A stretch of 64,000 nucleotides of DNA from OCS116 sp051531935 (GTDB lineage Bacteria > Pseudomonadota > Alphaproteobacteria > Rhizobiales > OSC116): assembly GCA_051531935.1 (NCBI GenBank), contig JAOPTR010000018.1, forward strand, positions 144,941 through 208,940. The letters run 5' to 3'. Positions 7,920 through 16,098 of the stretch are shown piece by piece. A program made the translations under genes and the position numbers. Within the stretch, counting starts at the first letter, position 1; each line of letters begins with the position of its first letter. The notes below the pieces were generated by a model. It did no database searches, was not told the DNA's origin, and saw only the letters and a program-made list of their open reading frames with translations.

Positions 7920-8396
7920 ATGACTAAAGGGCTTCGCCTATTCCAAATAATTGGTAGCATTTTAATGTTTAGTGGGATTTTTGCATCAATTGTGATGAAC
8001 CAAGTGGTGGGTGTTCAAGTTGACATACAGCTTATTTATGCGCATCGACAATTTGTTTCTGCGATGACCTATGCGTTAACAATACCAGGTATGTGGCTTG
8101 CTATTTTAGCGACCGTTACAATGTTTTCTATCAGCAAAAAAAATCCATTGGGTAACATATGGTATGCGTTAATGACAATTTTAATGTTGCTCATGGCACT
8201 TAATGCAAACTTGATACTTATGCCTTTGGTTGACCAAGTTAGCCAAATGGCTGGCAAAAGTCTAGATACTGGCATTTTAGCAGAAAACTATGCGCCTCTT
8301 AAATTAAAAGAAGATATATTTGGTGCAGCGAATTTTTTCATGGCACTAATTACCTTTAATATTGGATACTTCAAGCCAATCTCAAAGGCGGAATAG
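7920..8396 (+). CDS. Four-helix membrane protein of unknown function
   Basis: 158 residues with four hydrophobic segments (about residues 8-28, 48-72, 80-102 and 137-153). The overall pattern (R-x-F-Q-I-I-G opening, a His-Arg pair YAHRQF before the second helix, PG-MW at its middle) recalls small DUF2269/DUF2214-like membrane proteins, but I cannot assign it firmly. The ATG follows a GGGAGGG ribosome site. It stands alone: a terminator lies upstream and the next gene is about 340 bases away. Confidence 0.6.
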   Translation: MTKGLRLFQIIGSILMFSGIFASIVMNQVVGVQVDIQLIYAHRQFVSAMTYALTIPGMWLAILATVTMFSISKKNPLGNIWYALMTILMLLMALNANLILMPLVDQVSQMAGKSLDTGILAENYAPLKLKEDIFGAANFFMALITFNIGYFKPISKAE

Positions 8397-8738
8397 GCCA
8401 GCTACCTTAGCGGCTAGTCTTTGGACCAAATAGCTTGCTCGCAACCAAGAGCCACTCAACAAAAAACAGATATGCGTATAGTCGCGTATTCTAGTGAAGC
8501 GCTGGAAATTTCTTTAGGGCTTAAACCAGTACGCGCCATGTCATTATTCCTGTTGTATCGTTATCAGTTTTGATGGTTTTGAACAAAAAATCTTGCACAC
8601 ACTCTTGAATTTTAGTCAAGAGGTAAAGGCTAAGCCCAGTTAAATAGCGACTTAGCGGTTGATTGTTTGAGATAGATACTGAATATATTAATATGAAATG
8701 TTACTCAGTTATATACCAATTTCTTGAGAGGCAACGCC
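8397..8738. other. Gene-free stretch before the pentapeptide genes
   Basis: No gene, repeat or clear hairpin seen in these 340 bases. The last 100 bases are AT-rich and presumably hold the promoter of the pentapeptide-repeat pair. Confidence 0.4.
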
Positions 8739-9317
8739 GTGAACTTACATCATAAATCATATGAAAAACAGAATTTTGAAGACTTAGCTTTGCCCCATTC
8801 AAACTTGGCTGATAAGGAATTTGTGAATTGCGTTTTTACGAAATGCGATTTTAGAAATTGTGATTTTTCCAGAACAACATTTATTCAATGCGTGTTTAGT
8901 TCATGTAATTTGTCAAATATAAAGATTGATGATTGTCGGCTACAGGATATAAAATTTACACGATCTAAGATTGTGGGAGCAAATTTTGCTTCGATTAACA
9001 GGCTTATTATTGATTTTTCGTTTGATGATACGATTGTTAATTTTTGTAATTTTGGTGATTTAGATATCAAGCATACTAAATTTATTTCGTGCGTGATGAG
9101 AGAAACAGATTTCTTTAAAGCTAATCTGAGTGGGTGTGATTTTAAAAACGCCGATTTACAAGGCGCTCGTTTTCAGAATTGTAATTTGAAAAAGGCGAGT
9201 TTCATTGGGGCTAAAAATTATTTTGTTGATCCCGTTGATAATGACGTAAGGCAAGCAAAGTTTTCTGCTCCAGAGGTGTTGTCCTTATTGTCAAAATTTA
9301 AAATCGAAATTGTCTAA
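8739..9317 (+). CDS. Pentapeptide-repeat protein, Qnr/McbG-like
   Basis: 192 residues from GTG 8739, preceded by a GAGAGG ribosome site at 8726-8731; the TTG at 8724 overlaps that site and is rejected. Most of the protein is pentapeptide repeats with F or L at the central position (A-N-F, C-D-F, C-N-L), enough for a right-handed quadrilateral beta helix of about seven coils. Many coils carry Cys just before the acidic/polar residue, as in Qnr proteins. The end NYFVDPVDNDVRQAKFSAPEV matches the C-terminal dimerisation module of Qnr-like proteins. Qnr and McbG proteins mimic DNA and protect gyrase; this role is possible but not shown. A second such gene follows 11 bases later. Confidence 0.85.
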   Translation: MNLHHKSYEKQNFEDLALPHSNLADKEFVNCVFTKCDFRNCDFSRTTFIQCVFSSCNLSNIKIDDCRLQDIKFTRSKIVGANFASINRLIIDFSFDDTIVNFCNFGDLDIKHTKFISCVMRETDFFKANLSGCDFKNADLQGARFQNCNLKKASFIGAKNYFVDPVDNDVRQAKFSAPEVLSLLSKFKIEIV

Positions 9318-9328
9318 CCTTCAGAAAA

Positions 9329-10096
9329 ATGAGCAAATATATGATAAATTGCACAATAAATGCAGACATTCGAGATGCTTGTAACGAAGACCAAGCCATC
9401 AGCCAACACTTCACCACTCGCTCGCCCGAAAATTGGTCATTTGAACAAATGACCTTTATTGACTGTGTTTTTGAAGGGTTAGAGTTTTATAATTGTAAAT
9501 TTACCAATGCAAAGTTTGAAAATTGCCAATTTAGGCAAGTTATTTTTAACCAATGTGACTTGAGTAAAGCTAATTTTACGAATTGCACCATCGAAGAGAG
9601 TGACTTGAATAATCTAACTTTTCGTGAAGTGAAATTAAATGGTAGTGAGTTTGTTGGCTGCCACTTTCCATCAATAATTGTAAAAAATAGTGGCTTTATT
9701 GGTGCTTCTATCCATAAAACTAACCTTAAAAACTCTGCATTCTATGAATGTAACTTTGCGCGTAAGGCAAAGGGTGCGTATTTTAACGGATTAAAAGTAA
9801 CAAAATCTAAAATGCAAAATATGATGTTAAATGCCAATAATTTATCGGGTTTACAATTTGAAGAGTGTGATTTTACATCCACCGATTTGAGTGAATGTAC
9901 GTTCGTGAATACATTATTTAGTGACTGTCAGTTGAATGATGTTAGTTTTCGGCATTCTAACCTACATGGACTAACTCTTGAAAGAGCACAGATTTTTGAT
10001 GTTGATTTTGATAAATGTGCTTCTATCAGTGGCCTTAAAATATCGAAAGATTTAACCGAGCAAATGCTTGCAACTTGCGGAATTTCTATTGTTTGA
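9329..10096 (+). CDS. Pentapeptide-repeat protein, second of a tandem pair
   Basis: 255 residues with pentapeptide repeats from about residue 30 to 240, again with Phe/Leu centres and frequent Cys (DCVFEGLEFYNCKFTNAKF and ECDFTSTDLSECTF). About ten coils are interrupted near the middle by a less regular stretch (KAKGAYFNGLKVTKS, residues 147-161), which could be the loop seen in Qnr proteins. The end LKISKDLTEQML...GISIV parallels the C-terminal helix of the preceding protein. It begins 11 bases after that gene and is probably translated with it. The pair may act as a heterodimer or be a diverged duplication. Confidence 0.82.
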   Translation: MSKYMINCTINADIRDACNEDQAISQHFTTRSPENWSFEQMTFIDCVFEGLEFYNCKFTNAKFENCQFRQVIFNQCDLSKANFTNCTIEESDLNNLTFREVKLNGSEFVGCHFPSIIVKNSGFIGASIHKTNLKNSAFYECNFARKAKGAYFNGLKVTKSKMQNMMLNANNLSGLQFEECDFTSTDLSECTFVNTLFSDCQLNDVSFRHSNLHGLTLERAQIFDVDFDKCASISGLKISKDLTEQMLATCGISIV

Positions 10097-10148
10097 TAAG
10101 TCTGCTCATAAAAATATATCTGATGAATGGCTACTAAACAGTGAGGTG

Positions 10149-10943
10149 TCAACTCGTGTATGTGAGTGAGATGTTTCGCTGCTCTAGCATATTCACAATG
10201 TCTGGATTTGGAGTTTTGTCGGTTATCAGCATGTCGATTTTTGTTTCTTCATCTATATGAATGGGCGCCAATCTGTCGAATTTTTTACTATCTGCGACAA
10301 TTATGGACGTATTGGCACGTTTTGTAGCTTCTCGCGATAAATCGGCCTCCTGCATATCATGTAGCATAAAACCGTTTTCAGAATTAATGGCACTTACTGA
10401 TAAGATGGCATACTGAACATTGAAACGGCGAATGAATTGGATGGCATCGAAACCGAACGCGCCGCCATCATGTGAGCGCAGCTCGCCACCCGCTTGGAAA
10501 ACCCGATTATTATTTCGTTTGGAAAGTATGTTGCTTATATTCACAGAATTGGTGACGATGAAAAGATCGTGATGATTGCGCAGAGCTTGCGCAATATAGG
10601 CCGTGGTGGAGCCAATGTCTAAAAATAGTGAATCACCATCCTTTATCATATTGGCGACAGTTGCGGCTAACAGCTGTTTTACACCTGCATTTTTGTCCAT
10701 ACGTGATCTGAATGGTTGTTCGACTTGATCTAAATCGGCAATCAGTAAAACCCCACCATGTATTTTTTTAACAAGCGACTTTGCTTCTAGTGTTTTGATG
10801 TTTCGTCTTACGGTTTCATCCGAAACATTTAAACTCTTGGCTAAAAAGCTAATGCGGCAATTGCCCCCAGAAAGACGAATCTCGCGTAAAATTTCATGTT
10901 CTCGGTGACTAATGTGTGAGAAATCCGCAGGTGTATGGCTCAA
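10149..10943 (-). CDS. DeoR family transcriptional regulator
   Basis: 264 residues. The N-terminal DeoR-type helix-turn-helix is at about 13-68 (REHEILREIRLSGG, then LAKSLNVSDETVRRNIKTLEAKSLVKKIHGG), and a DeoRC sugar-phosphate-sensor domain follows. The latter has the LDIGSTTAYIAQAL, IVTNS and ADSKKFDR motifs; these usually bind a phosphorylated effector. The start is TTG at 10941-10943, with a CGGAG ribosome site at the right spacing. It is transcribed away from the betaine-type ABC transporter operon. The next gene inside that operon encodes a kinase, so its phosphorylated product could be the effector (inference). Confidence 0.9.
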   Translation of the reverse strand: MSHTPADFSHISHREHEILREIRLSGGNCRISFLAKSLNVSDETVRRNIKTLEAKSLVKKIHGGVLLIADLDQVEQPFRSRMDKNAGVKQLLAATVANMIKDGDSLFLDIGSTTAYIAQALRNHHDLFIVTNSVNISNILSKRNNNRVFQAGGELRSHDGGAFGFDAIQFIRRFNVQYAILSVSAINSENGFMLHDMQEADLSREATKRANTSIIVADSKKFDRLAPIHIDEETKIDMLITDKTPNPDIVNMLEQRNISLTYTS

Positions 10944-10998
10944 TTTTGATCTCCGTAAGGTTTATATTTTGGCATAATATCATGATCAGCCATCAAAG

Positions 10999-11013
10999 CC
11001 ACATATTATGTGG
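10999..11013. promoter_or_regulatory. Palindromic operator candidate for the DeoR regulator
   Basis: CCACATATTATGTGG is a perfect palindrome (7-bp arms, 1-bp centre) in the DeoR/ABC-transporter intergenic region. The related half-sites CCACA (11041) and ATGTGG (11069-11074) recur on the transporter side. Confidence 0.5.
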
Positions 11014-11040
11014 AATATTTAATTGAAAAACTACACATAG

Positions 11041-11074
11041 CCACAAATTGAAGTAAATGTGTTGACAAATGTGG
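11041..11074. promoter_or_regulatory. Second CCACA...TGTGG element overlapping a TTGACA -35 box
   Basis: CCACAAATT at 11041 and CAAATGTGG ending at 11074 form an interrupted inverted repeat with the same ends as the palindrome at 10999. A consensus TTGACA lies inside it at 11062-11067, so a bound repressor would block the transporter promoter. No convincing -10 box is visible at 17 bp. Confidence 0.4.
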
Positions 11075-11134
11075 AATTAGTGAGCAAATTTTATAAAAAG
11101 AAGTGTTTGTAATAACTGAGGGAGGAAGTTGGTT

Positions 11135-12085
11135 TTGAATAAATTAATGAAAAGCACACTGATGAGCGGAGTTATCTGCGCGTCATTATCGAGCATGGCG
11201 ATGGCTGCAGAAATGTCGACCGATCCAATTAAGTTGACCTTACATGATTGGTCTGGACAGCTCATAAATACTAAAATTATGGGGTCGATCCTAACTGAAG
11301 CTGGGTATAATGTTGAATATGTGCAGGCAGACTATATTGCACAATTTGCTGGGCTTAAAACTGGCGATCTAACACTCGCTATGGAAATTTGGGCGACTAC
11401 AGGGCAGGAAGCTTTGGATGAAGCCGTTGCCACAAATAAAGTGGTGAATGTGGGCGAAACTGGCTTACAAGCCATCGAAGAATGGTGGTACCCGCTATAT
11501 ATGAAAGAGAAATGCCCTGGCTTGCCAGATTGGAAAGCACTTAAAGCCTGTGCTGAAGTATTCTCGACCGCAGAAACAGCACCTAAAGGCCGTTATGTTG
11601 GCGCGCCAGTGACATGGGGTGGGTTTGATGAAGAGCGTGTTGAAGCGTTGGGATTAGACTTTGATGTGGTGCATGCGGGTACAGATGCGGCTTTATTTGC
11701 TGAACTAGAATCGGCTTACCAACGTAAAGCACCTATTGTATTATGGGCATATGTTCCTCATTGGGCACCTGCCAAATATGATGGTGAATTTGTGGAATTC
11801 CCTAAATATAGTGCGGAATGCTATTCTGACCCATCTGTTGGAATTAACCCAGACGCTGCCTATGACTGTGGCAAACCACGTGGCCCAATTTGGAAAGCCG
11901 CATGGTCGGGCATGGAAGAAAAATGGCCTGGGGCTTATGCCACTGTAAAAGCCTATACCATAGATAATGATGAAATGAGCGCCATGGTTGGTGAAGTTGA
12001 TCTAGATGGTAAAGAAATTGATGAAGTTGTTGCTAGTTGGATGTCTAACAATAAAGCGCGTTGGACTGCTTGGACTTCTCAATAG
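11135..12085 (+). CDS. Glycine betaine/choline-type ABC transporter substrate-binding protein (OpuAC family)
   Basis: About 316 residues from TTG 11135, which has a GGAGG ribosome site at good distance; TTG 11129 is too close to it. A signal peptide ends at MAMA-A near residue 25. The mature protein has the OpuAC pattern: LTLHDWSGQLINTKIMGSIL, VQADYIAQFAGLKTGDLTLAMEIW, several spaced tryptophans (W-Y-P, W-A-Y-V-P-H-W-A-P) that would form the aromatic cage for a quaternary ammonium, and paired cysteines (C-P-G, K-A-C). It would deliver a betaine-like ligand to the ATPase and permease encoded next. A hairpin separates it from the ATPase gene. Confidence 0.9.
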   Translation: MNKLMKSTLMSGVICASLSSMAMAAEMSTDPIKLTLHDWSGQLINTKIMGSILTEAGYNVEYVQADYIAQFAGLKTGDLTLAMEIWATTGQEALDEAVATNKVVNVGETGLQAIEEWWYPLYMKEKCPGLPDWKALKACAEVFSTAETAPKGRYVGAPVTWGGFDEERVEALGLDFDVVHAGTDAALFAELESAYQRKAPIVLWAYVPHWAPAKYDGEFVEFPKYSAECYSDPSVGINPDAAYDCGKPRGPIWKAAWSGMEEKWPGAYATVKAYTIDNDEMSAMVGEVDLDGKEIDEVVASWMSNNKARWTAWTSQ

Positions 12086-12096
12086 TCTTCCTCCAG

Positions 12097-12129
12097 GATA
12101 GGGTTGGATTGATACTAATCCACCCTATC
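12097..12129 (+). terminator. Intercistronic hairpin between binding-protein and ATPase genes
   Basis: GATAGGGTTGGATT pairs with AATCCACCCTATC (13 pairs, one bulge) over a short loop. No T-tract follows, so it should act as a 3'-end stabiliser or partial attenuator that keeps binding-protein mRNA in excess. Confidence 0.6.
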
Positions 12130-12186
12130 TCCTGAGGTTGCTAGTTATTTTATTTAATTTATTCTTTTAATTCTGAGTTTGTATAT

Positions 12187-13197
12187 ATGCTTGGTTCGCC
12201 AAAATTCATTTGTAAAAATATATGGAAGTTATTTGGCCCTGATGCCGAGGATTTTCTATCTAAAAACCCAAATCCTAGCCTTGAACAAATTAAACAAGCG
12301 CATTTGATACCTGCTTTGCGCGATGCGAATGTTGAGGTAAAAGAGGGCGAAATTTTTGTGATAATGGGGCTTTCTGGCTCTGGAAAATCGACTCTAATTC
12401 GTTGTATGTCGCGGCTTATTGAACCAACAAAAGGCGAGCTTGTGCTTGACGATGTTGATTTGAGAAATATAAGCGACAAGCAAATGATTGAAATTCGCCG
12501 CGATAAATTAGGTATGGTTTTTCAGCATTTTGCACTCTTGCCGCATCTGAACATTTTAAAAAATGTGGCTTTTCCTTTGACCATTCAAGGCATGAGTGTG
12601 CGTGAGGCCGAAGAAAGAGCCGAGCAAGTGATCGAACTTGTGGGGTTGAAAGGCTATAATCAATCTTACCCAAGAGAATTATCTGGTGGGCAACAACAAA
12701 GGGTCGGCATTGCGCGCTCGTTGGCTGTGGAGCCTGAGTTATGGTTTTTAGATGAGCCGTTCTCGGCACTAGACCCGCTTATTCGGCGTGAAATGCAGGA
12801 CGAGTTTTTACGTTTACAGGCCATGCTAAAGAAAACTATTATTTTCATTACTCATGATTTTGATGAAGCCATTCGGCTTGCTGATCGAATTGCCATTATG
12901 AAAAACGGCGAAATTATTCAAATAGCAACACCAGAAGATTTGATTTTAAACCCTGCCGATGACTATGTTAAAGAATTTACCAAACATGTATCTAGAGCCA
13001 AAATATTAAGTGTAAAAAGTGTGATGTCTCCTGTGATTTGTGATGGAGATGCCGAAGTTGATGCGAGTGCCAAGATTGTTGACGTGGCCGAACAGGTTGT
13101 CGCTGCAAACAGGCCCATTCGGGTGGTTGAGAATGGCCAAACAATTGGCTCTATTGAAGCCGAAAAGGTCATTGAAATTTTGGTGAAACAGGTGTGA
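12187..13197 (+). CDS. Betaine-type ABC transporter ATP-binding protein (ProV/OpuAA family)
   Basis: 336 residues. Walker A GLSGSGKST is at 61-69, the signature LSGGQQQR at about 165-172 and Walker B LWFLDEP follows; the switch His is in IFITHDFDEA. The N-terminal extension (KNIWKLFGPDAEDFLSKNP) is typical of ProV. The C-terminal 70 residues (KSVMSPVICDGDAEV...) resemble one CBS-like unit rather than the usual CBS pair, so osmosensing through CBS domains may be reduced. The gene stops 1 base before the permease start. Confidence 0.92.
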   Translation: MLGSPKFICKNIWKLFGPDAEDFLSKNPNPSLEQIKQAHLIPALRDANVEVKEGEIFVIMGLSGSGKSTLIRCMSRLIEPTKGELVLDDVDLRNISDKQMIEIRRDKLGMVFQHFALLPHLNILKNVAFPLTIQGMSVREAEERAEQVIELVGLKGYNQSYPRELSGGQQQRVGIARSLAVEPELWFLDEPFSALDPLIRREMQDEFLRLQAMLKKTIIFITHDFDEAIRLADRIAIMKNGEIIQIATPEDLILNPADDYVKEFTKHVSRAKILSVKSVMSPVICDGDAEVDASAKIVDVAEQVVAANRPIRVVENGQTIGSIEAEKVIEILVKQV

Positions 13198-13198
13198 A

Positions 13199-15208
13199 AT
13201 GACAAAAACATTTAACACAATTATCAATTCTATTTGGTTTTGGGTCGGGCTTTTTGTCCTGACCTACATAATTGCGATGAATGGCAAAATCATCGCAGAA
13301 TATTTTGAAGCGCCTTGGCTTTTAAAATACCCAAAAAGTTGGATTTTTTCGACAAAAACTTATATTTCCTTATTTATGAAATGGTTGATTGAAGACGCGA
13401 GTTTTGGCCTGTTTACGTTTACCGAGCTTACGCGCGGCATTTCTTGGGTCATTGAGCAACCGTATAAATTTGTTTTGGCTTTATTATCTACTGGATTCAC
13501 CAGCGGCTTTGGAAAAAATATCGTTCAAATATTACCACCACTTAGTTGGCTTGGTGTTTTGGCTTTTGTTATTGCTTTGGCGCATTTTGCCAAGAATTGG
13601 TTTTTGGCCTTTATTGTTGGGGTTTCATTCCTTTATTTGGCGGTATTTGGGCAATGGGACAGTGCGATGATTACATTGGCCTCGATTGTGATTGCGGTTC
13701 CCATTGGTGTGGGGTTGGGTTTGTTTTTTGGCATTTATGCATATTACCACCCCGTATTTGCAAAAATTCTCAATGTAATATTAGACCTCATGCAAACGAT
13801 TCCGATTTTTGCTTATTTGGTGCCGATTTTGTTTATGTTTGGGTTTGGCCCTGTTTCGGCATTAATTGCAACGGTTATTTATGCTGCACCGCCTATGGTG
13901 CGCAACACGATTTTGGCGCTTAAATCAGTTGATCCAGAAATTAAAGATTTTGGCATTATGGCAGGGTGTACACGGTTTCAACTTACGTGGCGCATTTTGA
14001 TGCCCGCTTCATTAAACCAATTAATGGTTGGTATCAATCAAGTGATTATGCTGTCGTTAAACATGGTGATAATTGCTTCGATGATTGGTGCAGGTGGATT
14101 GGGTTTTGATGTTTTGTCGTCATTAAGGCGGCTCAACATTGGCGGTGGTTTTGAAGCGGGCATTGCGATTGTTATTTTGGCAATTGCGATTGATAGATTA
14201 AGCCAAGCTTTTGCTGTGAGGCAGGTTAGGGTTCATAAAAGGGATCAAGATAAAAGCCTGTTTGGCCGATATAAGCGCACATTTATTGTGGTCGGTATCA
14301 TGTCGGCTGCATTGGTTTTTGGACAATTTTTACCACTTTTGCAAGATTTTCCCAAAGCTTACCATCTGAGCACTGGTACATTTTGGAGTGATTTAATAAA
14401 ATATTTGAACATTAATTATTTTGACTATTTTGAAGCTGTAAAGATATTTTTGCTCAAGGGTTTTATGTTACCGATAAAACGCTTTTTGCTAAATGTACCT
14501 TGGGCGTGGATGATATTCATTCTGTTTTTACTTGGTTGGCGTTTTGGTGGGTGGAAACTGGCCGTGCTTAACCTATTTATGTGCGTTTTTATTGTTATGA
14601 ATGGTGTTTGGGACAAGGCAATGATTACGGTTTACTTGTGTGGCGCATCGGTGATTATTGCGGTGGCTATTGGCCTGCCTTTGGGTGTTTTGGCGGCAGT
14701 GAACGAACGCGCTGGCAAGGTTATTGGAGTTTTTATTGATACGTTACAAACTCTGCCTAGTTTTGTGTATTTAATACCTGTGGTCATGCTGTTTAGAATA
14801 GGCGATTTTACGGCAATGATTGCCATTATATTATATGCTTTGGTGCCTGCGGTACGCTATACCGCACATGGTGTTAAAAATACCCATTCTGAAATTATCG
14901 AAGCAGGCATCGTATCTGGTGCCACGAAATGGCAAATTTTAACAAAAATTCGCTTACCGTTGGCACTACCAGAGATATTACTTGGCATCAATCAGACTAT
15001 AATGTTGGCTCTTTCAATGTTGGTGATTACTGCATTGGTAGGCACAAGAGATTTAGGCCAAGAAGTTTATATAGCACTGACCAAAGCCGATACAGGGCGA
15101 GGATTGGTTGCTGGTTTGGCGATTGCATTTATTGCCATTATGGCCGATCGGATAATTTCGGCGGGGGCTAAAAAGGCACGCATTCGCTATGGGATGGAGA
15201 CTGAATGA
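13199..15208 (+). CDS. Double-length ABC transporter permease (two ProW-type domains in one chain)
   Basis: 669 residues, about twice ProW. Two binding-protein-dependent permease domains are visible: one near 150-340 with VDPEIKDFGIMAGCTRFQLTWRILMPASLNQLMVGINQ as its ATPase-coupling loop, the other near 475-660 with the matching THSEIIEAGIVSGATKWQILTKIRLPLALPEILLGINQ loop. Both end with helix-rich segments containing a MLALSM or MLSLNM motif and an AxxGxxxLG loop. The chain would supply both permease halves that normally come from a ProW homodimer. It starts 1 base after the ATPase gene and overlaps the next gene by 4 bases. Confidence 0.9.
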   Translation: MTKTFNTIINSIWFWVGLFVLTYIIAMNGKIIAEYFEAPWLLKYPKSWIFSTKTYISLFMKWLIEDASFGLFTFTELTRGISWVIEQPYKFVLALLSTGFTSGFGKNIVQILPPLSWLGVLAFVIALAHFAKNWFLAFIVGVSFLYLAVFGQWDSAMITLASIVIAVPIGVGLGLFFGIYAYYHPVFAKILNVILDLMQTIPIFAYLVPILFMFGFGPVSALIATVIYAAPPMVRNTILALKSVDPEIKDFGIMAGCTRFQLTWRILMPASLNQLMVGINQVIMLSLNMVIIASMIGAGGLGFDVLSSLRRLNIGGGFEAGIAIVILAIAIDRLSQAFAVRQVRVHKRDQDKSLFGRYKRTFIVVGIMSAALVFGQFLPLLQDFPKAYHLSTGTFWSDLIKYLNINYFDYFEAVKIFLLKGFMLPIKRFLLNVPWAWMIFILFLLGWRFGGWKLAVLNLFMCVFIVMNGVWDKAMITVYLCGASVIIAVAIGLPLGVLAAVNERAGKVIGVFIDTLQTLPSFVYLIPVVMLFRIGDFTAMIAIILYALVPAVRYTAHGVKNTHSEIIEAGIVSGATKWQILTKIRLPLALPEILLGINQTIMLALSMLVITALVGTRDLGQEVYIALTKADTGRGLVAGLAIAFIAIMADRIISAGAKKARIRYGMETE

Positions 15209-16089
15209 TGAAAAACGATGACAAAATTAGCGAAATTTTGAACTTAGATATTTGGCAAAATGAAATCTCAATGTCTCCATTGGCGGGCGGCTTAACCAAC
15301 GCAAATTATCTAGTTGAAGATGGCGCTAAAAAATATGTGGTTCGGGTTGGGGGAGATATTCCTGAGCATCATGTTATGGGGTTTAATGTGCTTGCGGCCA
15401 GTAGGGCAGCGCACACTGCAGGCCTATCACCCGCAGTGATTTATGCGCATAATGATATATGTATTATTGATTATATTGAAAGCCATACATTGAATGTTGA
15501 AGATATTTGTGATGGTGACTATTTAACCAAAATTGTACCACTTATTCGTGATTGCCACACAAATGTTGCAAAACATTTTAGTGGCCCTGCGCTTATTTTT
15601 TGGGTTTTCCATGTGATTGAAAATTATTCAACAAAGCTGAAGGATAGTCCTTATAAAAACCAAAAATTGGTGACGGAATTACAAAATATCGGGCGACATT
15701 TAGAGCAAAAATCGGGCCCTTTTGATATTGTTTTTTGCCATAATGATTTATTGGCTGCCAATTTTTTGGATGATGGTCAAAGACTATGGCTAATTGACTG
15801 GGATTATGCTGGTTATAATACACCTTTATTTGATTTGGGCGGACTGGCATCGAACAATAACTTAAGCCAAACCCAAGAGGTTTGGATGCTTGAAAATTAC
15901 TTTGAACAAAAAATAGATCCGAAGTTATGGCAGCAATATAGCACCATGAAATGCGCTTCTTTGCTGCGTGAAACCATGTGGGCAATGGTATCGCAAGTTA
16001 ACTCGAATATTGATTTTGATTATGAAAACTATGCAGCAGAGTGTTTGAACAACTTTCGCAAAGCATACCAAGAATTTATACAAATGTGA
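15205..16089 (+). CDS. Choline/ethanolamine kinase-like phosphotransferase (APH fold)
   Basis: 294 residues with the aminoglycoside-phosphotransferase/choline-kinase fold. It has a LAGGLTNANYLVE nucleotide loop near residue 30, a VVRVGG strand, the catalytic loop FCHNDLLAANFL (His179, Asp181) and the LIDWDYAGYN metal loop near 197-205. The W-D-Y-A-G-x-N form is characteristic of choline kinases and LicA-like proteins. The ATG overlaps the permease stop (ATGA) and the oxidoreductase gene follows after 9 bases. A kinase inside a betaine-type uptake and demethylation operon suggests that an alcohol-bearing amine such as choline or a methylated ethanolamine is phosphorylated after import. Its product may also signal to the DeoR regulator. 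Both are inference. Confidence 0.82.
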   Translation: MMKNDDKISEILNLDIWQNEISMSPLAGGLTNANYLVEDGAKKYVVRVGGDIPEHHVMGFNVLAASRAAHTAGLSPAVIYAHNDICIIDYIESHTLNVEDICDGDYLTKIVPLIRDCHTNVAKHFSGPALIFWVFHVIENYSTKLKDSPYKNQKLVTELQNIGRHLEQKSGPFDIVFCHNDLLAANFLDDGQRLWLIDWDYAGYNTPLFDLGGLASNNNLSQTQEVWMLENYFEQKIDPKLWQQYSTMKCASLLRETMWAMVSQVNSNIDFDYENYAAECLNNFRKAYQEFIQM

Positions 16090-16098
16090 GGACAGAAT

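Noticed and set aside
946..8486. Shared 12-mer CGTATAGTCGCG near 949 and 8475 as a repeat element
   Set aside because: Repeats of this length are expected by chance many times in 64 kb, and the flanks do not match.
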